Of a stretch of 64,000 nucleotides of DNA, positions 31,935-41,676 are shown in pieces. The DNA comes from Bacillota bacterium. GTDB taxonomy: Bacteria > Bacillota > Syntrophomonadia > Syntrophomonadales > DTU052. The stretch spans positions 1 through 64,000 of the forward strand of contig JAKOVY010000013.1 in NCBI GenBank assembly GCA_029781825.1. The letters run 5' to 3'. The notes below the pieces were generated by a model that had not been told where the DNA came from, searched no databases, and worked only from the letters and a program-made list of their open reading frames with translations. The translations under genes were made by a program, and so were the position numbers. How positions within the stretch are numbered: position 1 is the stretch's first letter; every line of letters begins with the position of its first letter.

Positions 31935-34001
31935 ATGGATACGGCTCCCGGTTCGATGCTGAATCGCATGATTTCCAATACCGATGTCCTGATCTCAATT
32001 GGGGTAATTTGTGTGGTAATGATGATGATTATTCCCATCCCCAAAGAGGTCCTGGACATATTCCTAACCTTTAATATCGCTTTTGCCCTGGTAATTCTGC
32101 TGGTGTCAATGTTTATTCAGGATGCCATGGAATTCTCCGTATTTCCTTCGCTCCTCCTGTTAACCACGATATTGAGATTATCCATGAACGTATCGGCTAC
32201 CAGGCTTATCCTGGGGGAGGCTGATGCCGGAGAGGTGATCCACGCCTTTGGGACTTTCGTGGTCAAAGGTGATATGGTTGTAGGTTTTGTAATCTTCCTT
32301 ATCCTGGTGGTTATCCAGTTCATCGTCATAACCAAGGGAGCAGAAAGGGTGTCGGAAGTAGCGGCCCGCTTTACCCTTGATGCCATGCCGGGCAAGCAGA
32401 TGGCCATTGATGCCGATTTGAATGCCGGGATGATCGATGAGAGCGAAGCCCGCAGGCGGCGACGCCAGATCCAGCGGGAAGCCGATTTTTATGGGGCCAT
32501 GGATGGTGCCAGCAAGTTTGTAAAAGGCGATGCCATAGCCGGAATCGTTATTATTCTAATCAATATCATCGGCGGCCTTATAATCGGAGTTGTGGAGAAG
32601 GGATTTACCTTGAGCGAGGCCGCCCAGCGCTACACCGTGCTTACGGTAGGCGACGGGCTGGTAACCCAGATACCGGCCTTGCTGATATCAACCGGCGTGG
32701 GTATCGTGGTCACGCGCTCCGCTTCCGAGATGAATCTGGGGCAGGAGATTACCAAGCAGGTTCTGGCTCAGCCTCGAGTCCTGGCCATTGCCGCCACTGT
32801 TCTTATTATGTTCGGCTTAATCGGACTTCCGAAAATGCCAATGTTTATTATGGCGGGACTCTTGATGACCCTGGCTTTGATTTTCCGCCGGGTAACAGCG
32901 GCTGTTGAAGAGCCGTCCCGGGAGGATTCCGTGGAAGAAGTTGCGGAGATTAGGCGGCCGGAAAATGTGATGGAACTGCTGCATATTGAAAAAATGGAGC
33001 TGGAAATCGGGTATACCCTGATTCCTCTGGTAGACGCCGACCAGGGAGGGGATTTACTGGACCGAATTATTATGATCAGACGGCAGGCCGCAGTTGAACT
33101 GGGGTTCATCGTCCCACCGATTCGTATCCGTGATAATATGCAGTTGAAGCCCAACCAGTACGCAATCAAGATCAAGGGCTTGGAGATAGCCCGGGGCGAA
33201 CTGGCAGTTGACTCTTACCTGGCGATAGGCCCCGGCATTGAGGACGACCGGGAACTGTATGGAATTGATACGGTGGAGCCGGCCTTCAAACTTCCGGCCA
33301 AATGGGTTGATGCTCAGGGAAGAGAGGTTGCTGAGGCCAAGGGTTATACCGTCGTAGATCCTCCATCAGTGATTGCCACCCATCTGACCCAGATAATAAA
33401 AGAGCGTGCCCATGAGCTCTTGGGACGACAAGAGGTTCAAAGCATGGTCGACTACATTAAGGAGCAAAACCCGGCAGTGGTGCAGGAGTTAATCCCGGAT
33501 CTGGCAACGATCGGCGATGTCCAGCGGGTATTGTGCAATCTTTTGCAGGAACGTATACCAATACGGGATATGGCGACCATTCTGGAAGCTATGGCCGATT
33601 ATGCCCGGTTGACCAAAGATCCTGACATTCTGACTGAATATGTAAGGCAGGCCTTGAAAAGGCATATTACCAAAAAGTATGCCGACGAGAACGGCCGTAT
33701 AAGTGTGCTGACCATGGATCCCTCATTGGAGGAATACCTGAGAGAATCTCTGCAGCCCAGTGATTTCGGATCCTACCTGGTGGTTGATCCGAGCCGTGCC
33801 CAGAACATGGTGCAGCAGATCAACCGCCATCTGGAAGCAATGACGGCCCAAGGAAAGAATATCGCCATACTGTGTGCTCCCATACTGCGAATCTATCTTA
33901 GAAAACTCCTTGATAAGTTCATTCCCGGGATTGTGGTGATTTCTTATAACGAGATAGAAACCAGTGTTGAACTGGATATAGTGGGGATGATTTCTGCATG
34001 A
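31935..34001 (+). CDS. flhA: Flagellar export gate protein FlhA
   Basis: FlhA forms a nonameric ring below the gate that docks chaperone-substrate complexes. The 688-residue chain has eight membrane spans in the first 330 residues. Between them is the conserved FHIPEP-type loop region, here LLTTILRLSMNVSATRLIL (near 74-92) and DAMPGKQMAIDADLNAG (near 149-165). A large cytoplasmic domain follows, with LEIGYTLIPLVD and RHITKKYADENGRI. Length is typical. GAGGTGG lies before the ATG. Confidence 0.96.
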   Translation: MDTAPGSMLNRMISNTDVLISIGVICVVMMMIIPIPKEVLDIFLTFNIAFALVILLVSMFIQDAMEFSVFPSLLLLTTILRLSMNVSATRLILGEADAGEVIHAFGTFVVKGDMVVGFVIFLILVVIQFIVITKGAERVSEVAARFTLDAMPGKQMAIDADLNAGMIDESEARRRRRQIQREADFYGAMDGASKFVKGDAIAGIVIILINIIGGLIIGVVEKGFTLSEAAQRYTVLTVGDGLVTQIPALLISTGVGIVVTRSASEMNLGQEITKQVLAQPRVLAIAATVLIMFGLIGLPKMPMFIMAGLLMTLALIFRRVTAAVEEPSREDSVEEVAEIRRPENVMELLHIEKMELEIGYTLIPLVDADQGGDLLDRIIMIRRQAAVELGFIVPPIRIRDNMQLKPNQYAIKIKGLEIARGELAVDSYLAIGPGIEDDRELYGIDTVEPAFKLPAKWVDAQGREVAEAKGYTVVDPPSVIATHLTQIIKERAHELLGRQEVQSMVDYIKEQNPAVVQELIPDLATIGDVQRVLCNLLQERIPIRDMATILEAMADYARLTKDPDILTEYVRQALKRHITKKYADENGRISVLTMDPSLEEYLRESLQPSDFGSYLVVDPSRAQNMVQQINRHLEAMTAQGKNIAILCAPILRIYLRKLLDKFIPGIVVISYNEIETSVELDIVGMISA

Positions 34002-35149
34002 AGATCAAGCGGTTTGTTGGTGATTCTTTTTCTGAAGTTATGCGTCAGGCCAAGGAGCAGATGGGTAATGATGCCGTCATACTGCACAGTCGCAGGTATA
34101 AGGAAGGCGGACTGTTCGGGCTTTTTGGCCGCGAAAAATTCGAGATTACAGTGGCCATGGACGAAAATGGCCGGAATGATAATCAGGCGACGCCAACACC
34201 CGCGGAAGATAATGTTGAGATAAAGGAGGCGGATTCCAGCCAGTTTGCAGTACATTCCGCCAGTGAGATCCTGCAGGAGATCAAGTTAATGAAGGATATG
34301 GTTGAGGAACTGCGCGAGCGAATTGACGACGACGGCGGTTCCCAGGACATTATTGACCGGAACTCCCGCCTGCTCTATAAACATTTAGTTTCCCGACATG
34401 TAGATGAAAAACTGGCCAACCGGATAGTTAAAACGGTGGAAGAACGGGCGGAAGCAGGACAGGTTCATGATTATGCGCATATCAGGAATCTGTGCGTACA
34501 GGTGATCGCGGAATTAATAAGAAAACCCCGCGATATCGAGTTTAAAAAAGGTAAGACCAGAGTTGTTGCCCTCATTGGTCCGACGGGAGTAGGGAAAACC
34601 ACCACCATTGCCAAACTTGCCGCCAGGTTCAGCCTCATCGAAAAAAAGAAAATCGGGTTGATAACTCTTGATACATACAGGATAGCGGCGGTCGAACAGT
34701 TAAAAATTTATGCCGACATTATGGGCCTGCCGCTGCAGGTCGTCTATAAGCCGAGTGATCTGAAAGCGGCTGTTGAGCATTTCTCCAACCGGGATCTGGT
34801 GTTTATTGATACTGCCGGAAGGAGTCCGCGGAATGATGAGCAGATGGCGGAGTTGGTTGCTTTGTTGCGAGAAGCCGAACCTGACGAAGTAATCCTGGTT
34901 TTGAGTGCGACCACCAACAGTGATGATTTGCTGGACACCTTTAAGCGGTTCAACATCATGAAGATTGATAAGATCATATTCACCAAACTGGATGAGACCA
35001 ACTGTTACGGTTCTATCTTGAATACTGTTCACCGAACCAAAAAGCGTCTGTCTTACGTAACCAACGGCCAGAATGTACCCGACGACATAGAATTGCTGAA
35101 CGATATCCAGATTGCCCAAATGATTGTGGGGGATGATTCGGCGTCATGA
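33998..35149 (+). CDS. flhF: Flagellar placement GTPase FlhF
   Basis: FlhF is an SRP-type GTPase that sets where and how many flagella form. The 383-residue protein has a basic, low-conservation N-domain (about 1-110, MKIKRFVGDSFSEVMRQAKE), a linker and an NG domain. Its GTPase motifs are [16 protein letters not shown] (near 192-207), DTYRIAAVEQLK and IDTAGRS, plus the FTKLDET box. It overlaps flhA by four bases and flhG by four bases, so the three genes are coupled. Confidence 0.95.
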   Translation: MKIKRFVGDSFSEVMRQAKEQMGNDAVILHSRRYKEGGLFGLFGREKFEITVAMDENGRNDNQATPTPAEDNVEIKEADSSQFAVHSASEILQEIKLMKDMVEELRERIDDDGGSQDIIDRNSRLLYKHLVSRHVDEKLANRIVKTVEERAEAGQVHDYAHIRNLCVQVIAELIRKPRDIEFKKGKTRVVALIGPTGVGKTTTIAKLAARFSLIEKKKIGLITLDTYRIAAVEQLKIYADIMGLPLQVVYKPSDLKAAVEHFSNRDLVFIDTAGRSPRNDEQMAELVALLREAEPDEVILVLSATTNSDDLLDTFKRFNIMKIDKIIFTKLDETNCYGSILNTVHRTKKRLSYVTNGQNVPDDIELLNDIQIAQMIVGDDSAS

Positions 35150-36057
35150 AGGACCAGGCCGACAAGCTCAGGACCATGGCCCGCGACATAAAGACCAGAA
35201 TAGAATCAGAATTGTTCAAGGGTACAAAACGAACCCGTGTTGTTACCGTGACCAGCGGTAAAGGGGGAGTGGGCAAAACCAATTTTGCAGTTAATCTGGC
35301 CATATCCTTAAGTGATCTTGGCCAAAAGGTAATGCTTCTGGACGCAGACCTGGGGCTGGCGAATGTTGATGTAGTCCTGGGCTTGGTGCCCCGGTATAAC
35401 CTCTACCATGTCATTAAGCAGGAGGTACCATTAAAAGATATTATCGTACCGGGACCCGGAGGGATTCAGATAATTCCCGGAGGTTCGGGGATCTTTCAAC
35501 TGGCAAATCTGAAAGATTATGAGATGAGAGATATAATCTCGCAGTTGGAAAAGCTGGAGGGGCAGAGCGATTACCTGATTATTGATACCGGGGCGGGGAT
35601 AGCCGAAAATGTGTTGAGCTTCGCGGTTATGGCCGACGATATAATTGTGTTAACCACTCCCGAGCCCACATCACTGACAGATGCCTATGGTGTTATCAAG
35701 TCTGCAGCCGCCATGCAAGCCCGGGGAAAATTCCACCTGGTAGTCAATCGTGTTTTTTCAGAATCCCAGGGAGCCGTGGTGGGGCAGAAGCTTAAATCAG
35801 TTTGCGAAAGGTTTTTGGGCGTGGAGATAGATATTATCGGTTTCGTATCTGAAGACCGCGCAGTCCGCTCAGCGGTTATGAACCAGGAAGCACTTGTGAT
35901 CTATGCCCCAACATCCGATGCGTCAAAAAACATACGCCAGATAGCGTCACGATTCTGCGAAAAATCCGAGGTGGTAACCAAACAGCCGATTGGTATCAAG
36001 AAGTTCTTTCGCAGCATTACCAGCATATGGAAGCAGAAACTGCAAAGCGAGCATTGA
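35146..36057 (+). CDS. flhG: MinD-like flagellar number ATPase FlhG (YlxH)
   Basis: FlhG is a ParA/MinD ATPase that counteracts FlhF and limits flagellar number. The 303-residue protein has the deviant Walker A TSGKGGVGKTNFAVNLA (near 30-46), a switch I loop (LLDADLGLANVDVVLGL, 61-77) and switch II (IIDTGAGIAENV). The lipid-dimer end is less clear, with a basic C-terminal helix (PIGIKKFFRSITSIWKQKL) that could be membrane-binding. It starts ATG, overlapping flhF by four bases. Confidence 0.94.
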   Translation: MKDQADKLRTMARDIKTRIESELFKGTKRTRVVTVTSGKGGVGKTNFAVNLAISLSDLGQKVMLLDADLGLANVDVVLGLVPRYNLYHVIKQEVPLKDIIVPGPGGIQIIPGGSGIFQLANLKDYEMRDIISQLEKLEGQSDYLIIDTGAGIAENVLSFAVMADDIIVLTTPEPTSLTDAYGVIKSAAAMQARGKFHLVVNRVFSESQGAVVGQKLKSVCERFLGVEIDIIGFVSEDRAVRSAVMNQEALVIYAPTSDASKNIRQIASRFCEKSEVVTKQPIGIKKFFRSITSIWKQKLQSEH

Positions 36058-36071
36058 TGGAGGTTTTTTCA

Positions 36072-37133
36072 GTGGCAGAGATCAAGGTTATGGTCGTAGA
36101 TGACTCGCCATTTATGAGAAGGGTAATAAGTGACATAATAAACGGCCAGTCGGACATGAAAGTAGTTGCCACTGCCCGCAATGGCGAAGAGGCTTTATTG
36201 AGCGCCAGGAGATTCAGTCCCGATGTAATTACTATGGATGTTGAGATGCCGGTTATGGATGGGCTCGAGGCTCTGCAGAGAATCATGAATGAGAACCCCC
36301 TGCCGGTTATCATGTTGAGCAGCATAACTAAACAGGGTGCAGATGCTACCGTGAAAGCGCTGCACCTGGGAGCCGTTGATTTTATTACCAAACCTTCCGG
36401 AACGTTGTCGCTGGATATTAATGAAGTCGCCCGGGATATTGTCAAAAAGATAAGGATTGCGGCACTGGCCAAGGATAAGCTTCGGTTCACAAAGGTTAAG
36501 GCGGACAAACGCATTAAACCGCCAAAGGTATCACCGCCCGGAATCAGTAAATCTCCGGAAAAGATTATTGTGATTGGTACATCGACCGGCGGCCCCAAAG
36601 CACTGCATGAGGTTATACCCAAACTTCCCGGTAGTTTGCCCGCAGCCGTGCTGGTGGTTCAGCATATGCCTCCGGGATTCACACGTTCTCTGGCCGAACG
36701 GATAAATGGAATGTCCGCTCTAAATGTAAAAGAAGCGGAAGATGGTGAACCGGTGTTGACCGGTACTGTATACATTGCTCCCGGTGATTACCACCTGAAA
36801 GTAAAGCGATTGGGTGAAGGTTTGAACCGCAGGCTGGTGATCAAGCTGACTCAGGAACCTTTAGTTTCCGGGCACCGTCCATCGGTAGACGCCATGATAG
36901 AATCTGTGGTGCAGGAATACTGGTCCGACATACTGGCGGTTATTATGACCGGTATGGGGCAGGATGGAACCCGCGGGACCGCAAGCGTAAAAAACAGGGG
37001 GGGTAAAGTTATCGCTGAAGACAGCTCAACATGTATTGTATATGGCATGCCCAAATCGGTTATTGATTCAGGTTATGCCGACCTGATTGTACCTCTGCCG
37101 CAAATCGCCAGACGGATTGTAGAAAATATATGA
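36072..37133 (+). CDS. cheB: Chemotaxis methylesterase/deamidase CheB
   Basis: CheB removes methyl groups from chemoreceptors and may deamidate them. The start at GTG 36072 (353 residues) has GGAGG eight bases upstream; the frame also runs back into flhG. A receiver domain (about 3-120) carries Asp56 in TMDVEMPVMDG. After a linker, the esterase domain has Ser171 in IGTSTGGPKA, His198 in VVQHMPPGF and Asp298 in MTGMGQDG, a complete catalytic triad. No cheR is present in this cluster, although cheB needs a methyltransferase. Confidence 0.95.
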   Translation: MAEIKVMVVDDSPFMRRVISDIINGQSDMKVVATARNGEEALLSARRFSPDVITMDVEMPVMDGLEALQRIMNENPLPVIMLSSITKQGADATVKALHLGAVDFITKPSGTLSLDINEVARDIVKKIRIAALAKDKLRFTKVKADKRIKPPKVSPPGISKSPEKIIVIGTSTGGPKALHEVIPKLPGSLPAAVLVVQHMPPGFTRSLAERINGMSALNVKEAEDGEPVLTGTVYIAPGDYHLKVKRLGEGLNRRLVIKLTQEPLVSGHRPSVDAMIESVVQEYWSDILAVIMTGMGQDGTRGTASVKNRGGKVIAEDSSTCIVYGMPKSVIDSGYADLIVPLPQIARRIVENI

Positions 37134-37220
37134 GCAAATTTATTTTCCTTAATTGGCTGTATTCGGCAGGACAATGAGATCCGAAAGGGAAAAAACATTA
37201 ATATGCCAAAAAAACCAAAT

Positions 37221-37248
37221 TAACTGATAATAAGCAGTTTTTCGATAT
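37221..37248 (+). promoter_or_regulatory. Sigma-D-like promoter upstream of cheA
   Basis: TAAC at 37221-37224 and TTCGATAT at 37241-37248 are 16 bp apart. The Bacillus sigma-D (FliA type) consensus is TAAA-N14/16-GCCGATAT, so the -35 fits 3 of 4 and the -10 fits 6 of 8. It lies 27 bp before the cheA start, in the only larger gap of the cluster (141 bp). The gene for the cognate sigma factor is downstream in the same unit, so this could be a feedback promoter. Confidence 0.4.
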
Positions 37249-37274
37249 AAGAATATTGGGGAGGTGTCGTTTCT

Positions 37275-39326
37275 TTGAATATGGATATGTCGCAATACCT
37301 GGATGTGTTCCTGGAAGAGTGCAAGGAACATCTGGTCAATCTGAACGAAAGATTGCTTGAACTTGAAAAGAACCCGCAAGATCTCTCCAGCCTCAATGAG
37401 ATCTTTCGGGCTGCCCATACATTAAAAGGGATGTCCTCCACCATGGGCTTTAATGATATGGCGGTTTTGACCCATCACATGGAAGATGTTCTCTCATTCC
37501 TGAAAGAAGGGGTTATCAAAGTTGAAGTCCCGATAATTGATGTCCTCTTTGATTGTCTTGATCGGTTGCAGATGATGGTAGGAAACATTCAACAAGGTCA
37601 ACCGGCGGTTGACAACACCGATCTTATTGAAAAGCTCGAAAGTATTAAAAACAGGGAAACAATGCTCCAGAACAGCGAAGCTGATGACAAGTCGACCGGC
37701 GTGTCCCCGGAGGAGAAGAAGAGAGAGATTGACCCCGAAGTCAGTATGCCGTTTGAGTTCAATCAATATGACTTGACCATCTTAAGAGAGGTCCAAACCC
37801 GGGGCTTGAACGCCTATTATATTTCGGTAAAGGTCGCACCGGATTGCCTCATGAAATCGGTAAGGGCTTTCATGGTTTTTAAAGCCCTGGAAACAGACGG
37901 GGAAATCATAAAGACCGATCCACCGGCTCATGACCTGGATGAAGGGCGGTTTCAGGATCGATTTCATCTGATACTTATCAATAAGCTGGATGAGGATACA
38001 ATTCGTCAGAGAATCGATAATATCAGTGAAGTTCAGGCCGAGGTTATTCGATTGATTGATATAGAGAATATTGTGAGGTCCGACGCTCAAGTCGCTAAAG
38101 GACCTGCGGTTTCGGTACCGTCACAGGTGGTCGCGGCAGCGGAAAAGCTGCCTGATGAGAGTTTCCGGGGCAATAAGGTCAAACAGACGGTACGAGTGGA
38201 TATAGAGAAACTTGACAACCTTATGAACCTGGTAGGGGAACTGGTTATCAACAAAGGCCGTTTGGAGCAGATCGGTCTGACCCAACATCGCAGTGATTTA
38301 AACGAAGTAATTGAGCAGATGGAGCGCATAACCAGCGATTTGCAGAACGTGGTAATGAATGTGCGCATGGTTCCCATTGAGCAGGTGTTTAACCGCTTCC
38401 CGAGGATGGTAAGGGACCTGGCCAAGGAGTTGGGCAAAGAGGTAGATTTTGTTATTGAAGGCAAGGAAACCGAGTTGGATCGCACCGTAATTGACGAAAT
38501 TGGAGACCCGCTGGTTCACCTGTTGCGCAATGCAGTCGATCACGGGATAGAGTATCCCGAAGAACGACGGCAGAAGGGCAAACCGTCGGCGGGATTGGTA
38601 CGCCTGGTTGCCAAACATGAAGGCAACAACGTGTTTATTGAGGTCTCGGATGACGGCAAAGGGCTCGACCTGGATTTGATTCGGGAGAAAGCCGTAGAAA
38701 AGGGGCTGGCAACCGCCCAGGAAGTGAGTAACATGACGGCTGCACAGGTGGCTGATTTCATGTTTCGTTCCGGGTTCAGCACCGCCCATAATATTACCGA
38801 CATCTCCGGACGGGGTGTGGGACTGGATGTAGTGAAGAACAAGATTGAGAGCTTGAATGGCGATATCGTTGTTGACACGGTTTGGGGCCAGGGGACCACA
38901 TTCAAGATCAGATTGCCGCTGACCCTGGCCATAATTCAGGCCTTGCTGGTCAAGGTGGGCGATGAAACCTATGCTATTCCTCTCTCTTCGGTAGATGAAA
39001 CTACCATGATATCGAAAGCTGATATTAAAATGGTACAATCTCAGGAGGTTGTCCTCTTAAGAGGGAAGGTACTGCCGCTGGTGAAGGCCGGCGACCTCCT
39101 CGATTCCCCTAATAAACAGGAGAACAATGAGGATATCATGTATGTGGTGGTAGTGCGCAAGGGGGATAAACAACTGGGCATCGTAGTGGATTCCCTGATC
39201 GGACAGCAGGAGATTGTCATCAAATCTCTGGGCAGATTGCTGACCGGTATTCCGGGAGTCGCCGGGGGTACAATCCTGGGCGATGGAGCTGTCTCCTTGA
39301 TCCTTGATACAAATACACTTGTATGA
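37275..39326 (+). CDS. cheA: Chemotaxis histidine kinase CheA
   Basis: CheA autophosphorylates in response to receptors and passes phosphate to CheY and CheB. The 683-residue chain has an HPt domain with His48 in AAHTLKGMSS. A P2 response-regulator-binding domain (about 150-270) and a dimerisation P3 (about 300-360) follow. The HATPase core has HLLRNAVDHGIEYPEERR (N box), DDGKGLDLDLI and GRGVGLDVVKNKIESL. The C-terminal CheW-like P5 spans about 545-680. The TTG at 37275 has GGGGAGGTG eight bases upstream. Confidence 0.96.
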   Translation: MNMDMSQYLDVFLEECKEHLVNLNERLLELEKNPQDLSSLNEIFRAAHTLKGMSSTMGFNDMAVLTHHMEDVLSFLKEGVIKVEVPIIDVLFDCLDRLQMMVGNIQQGQPAVDNTDLIEKLESIKNRETMLQNSEADDKSTGVSPEEKKREIDPEVSMPFEFNQYDLTILREVQTRGLNAYYISVKVAPDCLMKSVRAFMVFKALETDGEIIKTDPPAHDLDEGRFQDRFHLILINKLDEDTIRQRIDNISEVQAEVIRLIDIENIVRSDAQVAKGPAVSVPSQVVAAAEKLPDESFRGNKVKQTVRVDIEKLDNLMNLVGELVINKGRLEQIGLTQHRSDLNEVIEQMERITSDLQNVVMNVRMVPIEQVFNRFPRMVRDLAKELGKEVDFVIEGKETELDRTVIDEIGDPLVHLLRNAVDHGIEYPEERRQKGKPSAGLVRLVAKHEGNNVFIEVSDDGKGLDLDLIREKAVEKGLATAQEVSNMTAAQVADFMFRSGFSTAHNITDISGRGVGLDVVKNKIESLNGDIVVDTVWGQGTTFKIRLPLTLAIIQALLVKVGDETYAIPLSSVDETTMISKADIKMVQSQEVVLLRGKVLPLVKAGDLLDSPNKQENNEDIMYVVVVRKGDKQLGIVVDSLIGQQEIVIKSLGRLLTGIPGVAGGTILGDGAVSLILDTNTLV

Positions 39327-39343
39327 TAAGGGAGGTTTTCCGG

Positions 39344-39772
39344 TTGAAAGAGATCCAGGTGGTTGCTTTTACAATAGGCTCCCAGGAATATGGGGTTGAC
39401 ATACTCGATGTTCAGGAGATTATAAAGGTTTTGACCATAACCAGGGTACCCCGAGCCGGGAGGTTTATCGAGGGGGTAATCAACCTCAGGGGTAACGTGA
39501 TACCGGTATTTAATCTGCACAAGCAATTCGGCGTTGCTCCGGTGGGGGACAAGGAAGAAGCGCGAATTATAGTATTTCAGTTCGATGACACCAGAGCCGG
39601 GATAATAGTTGACGGGGTTTCTGAAGTGATGCGAATCAGTGTAGAAGATATCGAGAATGCGGACAAAGTGTATCAAAGCGTTGAGGCCGATTTTATTCAA
39701 GGAATCGGCAAGGTTAAAGGCCGGTTATTGCTGCTGCTTAACGTGAAAAAACTGCTGGGGTTAGAAACATAA
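39344..39772 (+). CDS. cheW: Chemotaxis coupling protein CheW
   Basis: CheW bridges receptors and CheA. The 142-residue protein begins with TTG at 39344, eight or so bases after GGGAGG. The frame extends back to 39323, but those codons overlap cheA. It shows the two-lobed SH3-like fold: VVAFTIGSQEYGVDILDVQE (about 5-24) and VINLRGNVIPVFNLHKQFG (about 48-66), with ARAGIIVDGVSEV and GRLLLLLNVKKLL near the end. Confidence 0.94.
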   Translation: MKEIQVVAFTIGSQEYGVDILDVQEIIKVLTITRVPRAGRFIEGVINLRGNVIPVFNLHKQFGVAPVGDKEEARIIVFQFDDTRAGIIVDGVSEVMRISVEDIENADKVYQSVEADFIQGIGKVKGRLLLLLNVKKLLGLET

Positions 39773-39788
39773 AGGTGGGATACACACC

Positions 39789-40409
39789 ATGATCGAGGAT
39801 TTTAGAGACCTGACGGGACTTCAGCTTGATGCGCTTAAGGAAATAGGAAACATTGGAGCCGGGAATGCGGCAACTGCCCTGGCGGTAATGACCCGGGATC
39901 GAATCGATATGAGCGTGCCCCGAGTCGGCATATTACCATTTGATAAGGTTGCCGAGCTGGTAGGCGGACCTGATACGCAGGTTGTCGCAGTTTACTTTCA
40001 GGTAACCGGTGCCGCCAGGTGTAACATCATGTTTATATTGTCGATAGAAAAAGCGGTATTGCTGGCTGAATTGCTTATGGGGGTACCGCCCAGCAACAAG
40101 AATACACTGGGAACTATGGAGTTGTCGGCGGTTGCCGAAGCCGGGAATATTATATCCAGCACCTATCTCAACGCCCTGGCCATGTTTACCCAGATGACAC
40201 TGATCCCTTCGCCTCCGGCTGTAGGCGTTGATATGGCAGGGGCTCTGCTTGATGGGGTACTGGCACTGTATGGAGAAATTGGCGATTATGTACTGGTTTT
40301 GGAGAATAAATTTCGCAAAGGCGATCTGGACGTAATCGGCCATTTGTTCCTGTTACCAGAAGCCGAAGCATTGGACAGCATACTGAGCGCTCTTGGGGTG
40401 AACTATTGA
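39789..40409 (+). CDS. cheC: CheY-P phosphatase CheC
   Basis: CheC dephosphorylates CheY-P and binds CheD. The 206-residue protein has both active-site helices: LKEIGNIGAGNAATALAVM (near 16-34) and SAVAEAGNIISSTYLNAL (near 115-132). Each has the E-N pair expected for hydrolysis, although the second has Ser where others have Gly. CheC lies directly before cheD, which fits the CheC-CheD feedback circuit. AAGGTGGG is near the ATG. Confidence 0.93.
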   Translation: MIEDFRDLTGLQLDALKEIGNIGAGNAATALAVMTRDRIDMSVPRVGILPFDKVAELVGGPDTQVVAVYFQVTGAARCNIMFILSIEKAVLLAELLMGVPPSNKNTLGTMELSAVAEAGNIISSTYLNALAMFTQMTLIPSPPAVGVDMAGALLDGVLALYGEIGDYVLVLENKFRKGDLDVIGHLFLLPEAEALDSILSALGVNY

Positions 40410-40410
40410 A

Positions 40411-40893
40411 ATGTCTGAATTATTACAAGTAGGAATGGCCGATTTTAAAGTGGTGCGAGCACCCGACAAATTGATTACTGCCGGTTTGGGTTCATGCATT
40501 GGCATCTGCCTGCTTGATAAAGCGGCGAAAATAGGAGGACTGGCTCACATCATGCTGCCGTCAAGCGAGAAGGCCAGGGCCAACCAGAACCGAGCGAAAT
40601 TTGCTGATACTGCTATCGAAGACATGGTCGCGTTAATGGTTAAAATGGGGGCTTCTCCGAAGCGAATAACAGCAAAGATTGCCGGGGGGGCTCAGATGTT
40701 CAATATCGGCAGCAGTGATGTTATGAAGATTGGGGAGAGAAACTGCAAGGCAGTTGTTGAGGTTCTTGCCAAAAACGGAATTCCCATTCTGGCCCAAGAC
40801 ACCGGCGGCAATTATGGGAGAACAATAATATTCGATACAGCTTCCGGGGAACTGCTGATCAGAACCATAGGTCTGGGGGAGAGAGTTATTTAA
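40411..40893 (+). CDS. cheD: Chemoreceptor glutamine deamidase CheD
   Basis: CheD deamidates Gln residues of receptors and is sequestered by CheC. The 160-residue chain has the catalytic Cys29 in GLGSCIGICLLD and His46 in GGLAHIMLP. It continues with the AKIAGGAQMF and GGNYGRTIIFDT blocks of the family. It starts just after cheC and its stop is next to the sigma factor start (shared A). The pair cheC-cheD is typical of Bacillus-type chemotaxis with an added adaptation system. Confidence 0.93.
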   Translation: MSELLQVGMADFKVVRAPDKLITAGLGSCIGICLLDKAAKIGGLAHIMLPSSEKARANQNRAKFADTAIEDMVALMVKMGASPKRITAKIAGGAQMFNIGSSDVMKIGERNCKAVVEVLAKNGIPILAQDTGGNYGRTIIFDTASGELLIRTIGLGERVI

Positions 40894-41660
40894 TGAAACC
40901 TGACCTCATGCAGCTCTGGCAGAGATTTAAAGAAGAGGATGATCAGAATGCCAGAGAGGAGTTGGTAATCCATTACAGCTATCTGGTCAAGTATATGGCC
41001 AATCGCATGGCTATCAATCTTCCGCCATCGGTTGAGGTTGATGAACTCATTTCATATGGAATTGAAGGACTGATTGAAGCTGCAGACAAGTTTGATTACC
41101 AGCGTAAGATAAAATTTGAAACCTATGCCATCGCTCGTATCAAAGGAGCGATGATTGACGGCCTGCGAGCCATGGACTGGGTTCCGGTGTCGGTACGTCA
41201 AAAAAGCAAAGAGCTGGAGAAGGCTTACAACCGCATTGAGACCAGACTGGGGAGGAATGCCACCGACCAGGAGGTTGCCGAGGAATTGGGAATAACTCTG
41301 GCACAGTTTCAGACGCTCTTGCGAGATGTCAGCCTGGCGACGATTTTGTACCTGGAAGATTTCTTACCGGGTGAAGATGGTACCAGTCGACGGATCATGG
41401 ACCTTATTGAGGATGAGCAGGCTGATAATGCTCTGAACATGGCAGAGTTTATGGACACCAAACGAGTGCTGGCCGAGGCCATCAGTAGACTGCCGGAGAA
41501 AGAAAAGCTGGTGTTGGAACTGTATTATTACGAGGGCCTTAATCTCAAGGAAATCGGGGCGGTGATGGGTCTTTCAGAGTCAAGGATATCCCAATTGCAT
41601 TCCAAAGCCATACTCAGGCTCAGAGGTCGACTGAGTCGCCGTAAGAGTCAGTTGATATGA
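40893..41660 (+). CDS. sigD: RNA polymerase sigma factor for motility (SigD/FliA/WhiG)
   Basis: The 255-residue protein is a group 3 sigma factor. Region 2 has VIHYSYLVKYMANRMA and ELISYGIEGLIEAADKFD, region 2.4 has KIKFETYAIARIKGAMIDGL, region 3 has RQKSKELEKAYNRIETRLGR, and region 4.2 has LNLKEIGAVMGLSESRISQL (about 215-234). FliA/SigD directs late flagellar and chemotaxis genes from TAAA-GCCGATAT-type promoters. The gene overlaps the cheD stop by one base. No anti-sigma gene (flgM) occurs in the window. Confidence 0.94.
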   Translation: MKPDLMQLWQRFKEEDDQNAREELVIHYSYLVKYMANRMAINLPPSVEVDELISYGIEGLIEAADKFDYQRKIKFETYAIARIKGAMIDGLRAMDWVPVSVRQKSKELEKAYNRIETRLGRNATDQEVAEELGITLAQFQTLLRDVSLATILYLEDFLPGEDGTSRRIMDLIEDEQADNALNMAEFMDTKRVLAEAISRLPEKEKLVLELYYYEGLNLKEIGAVMGLSESRISQLHSKAILRLRGRLSRRKSQLI

Positions 41661-41676
41661 CTTGGGGGTGAGGTTA

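Noticed and set aside
37134..37220. Sigma-H-like box GCAGGACAAT before cheA
   Set aside because: There is no GAAT at 17-18 bp downstream, unlike the array at 14226-14373.
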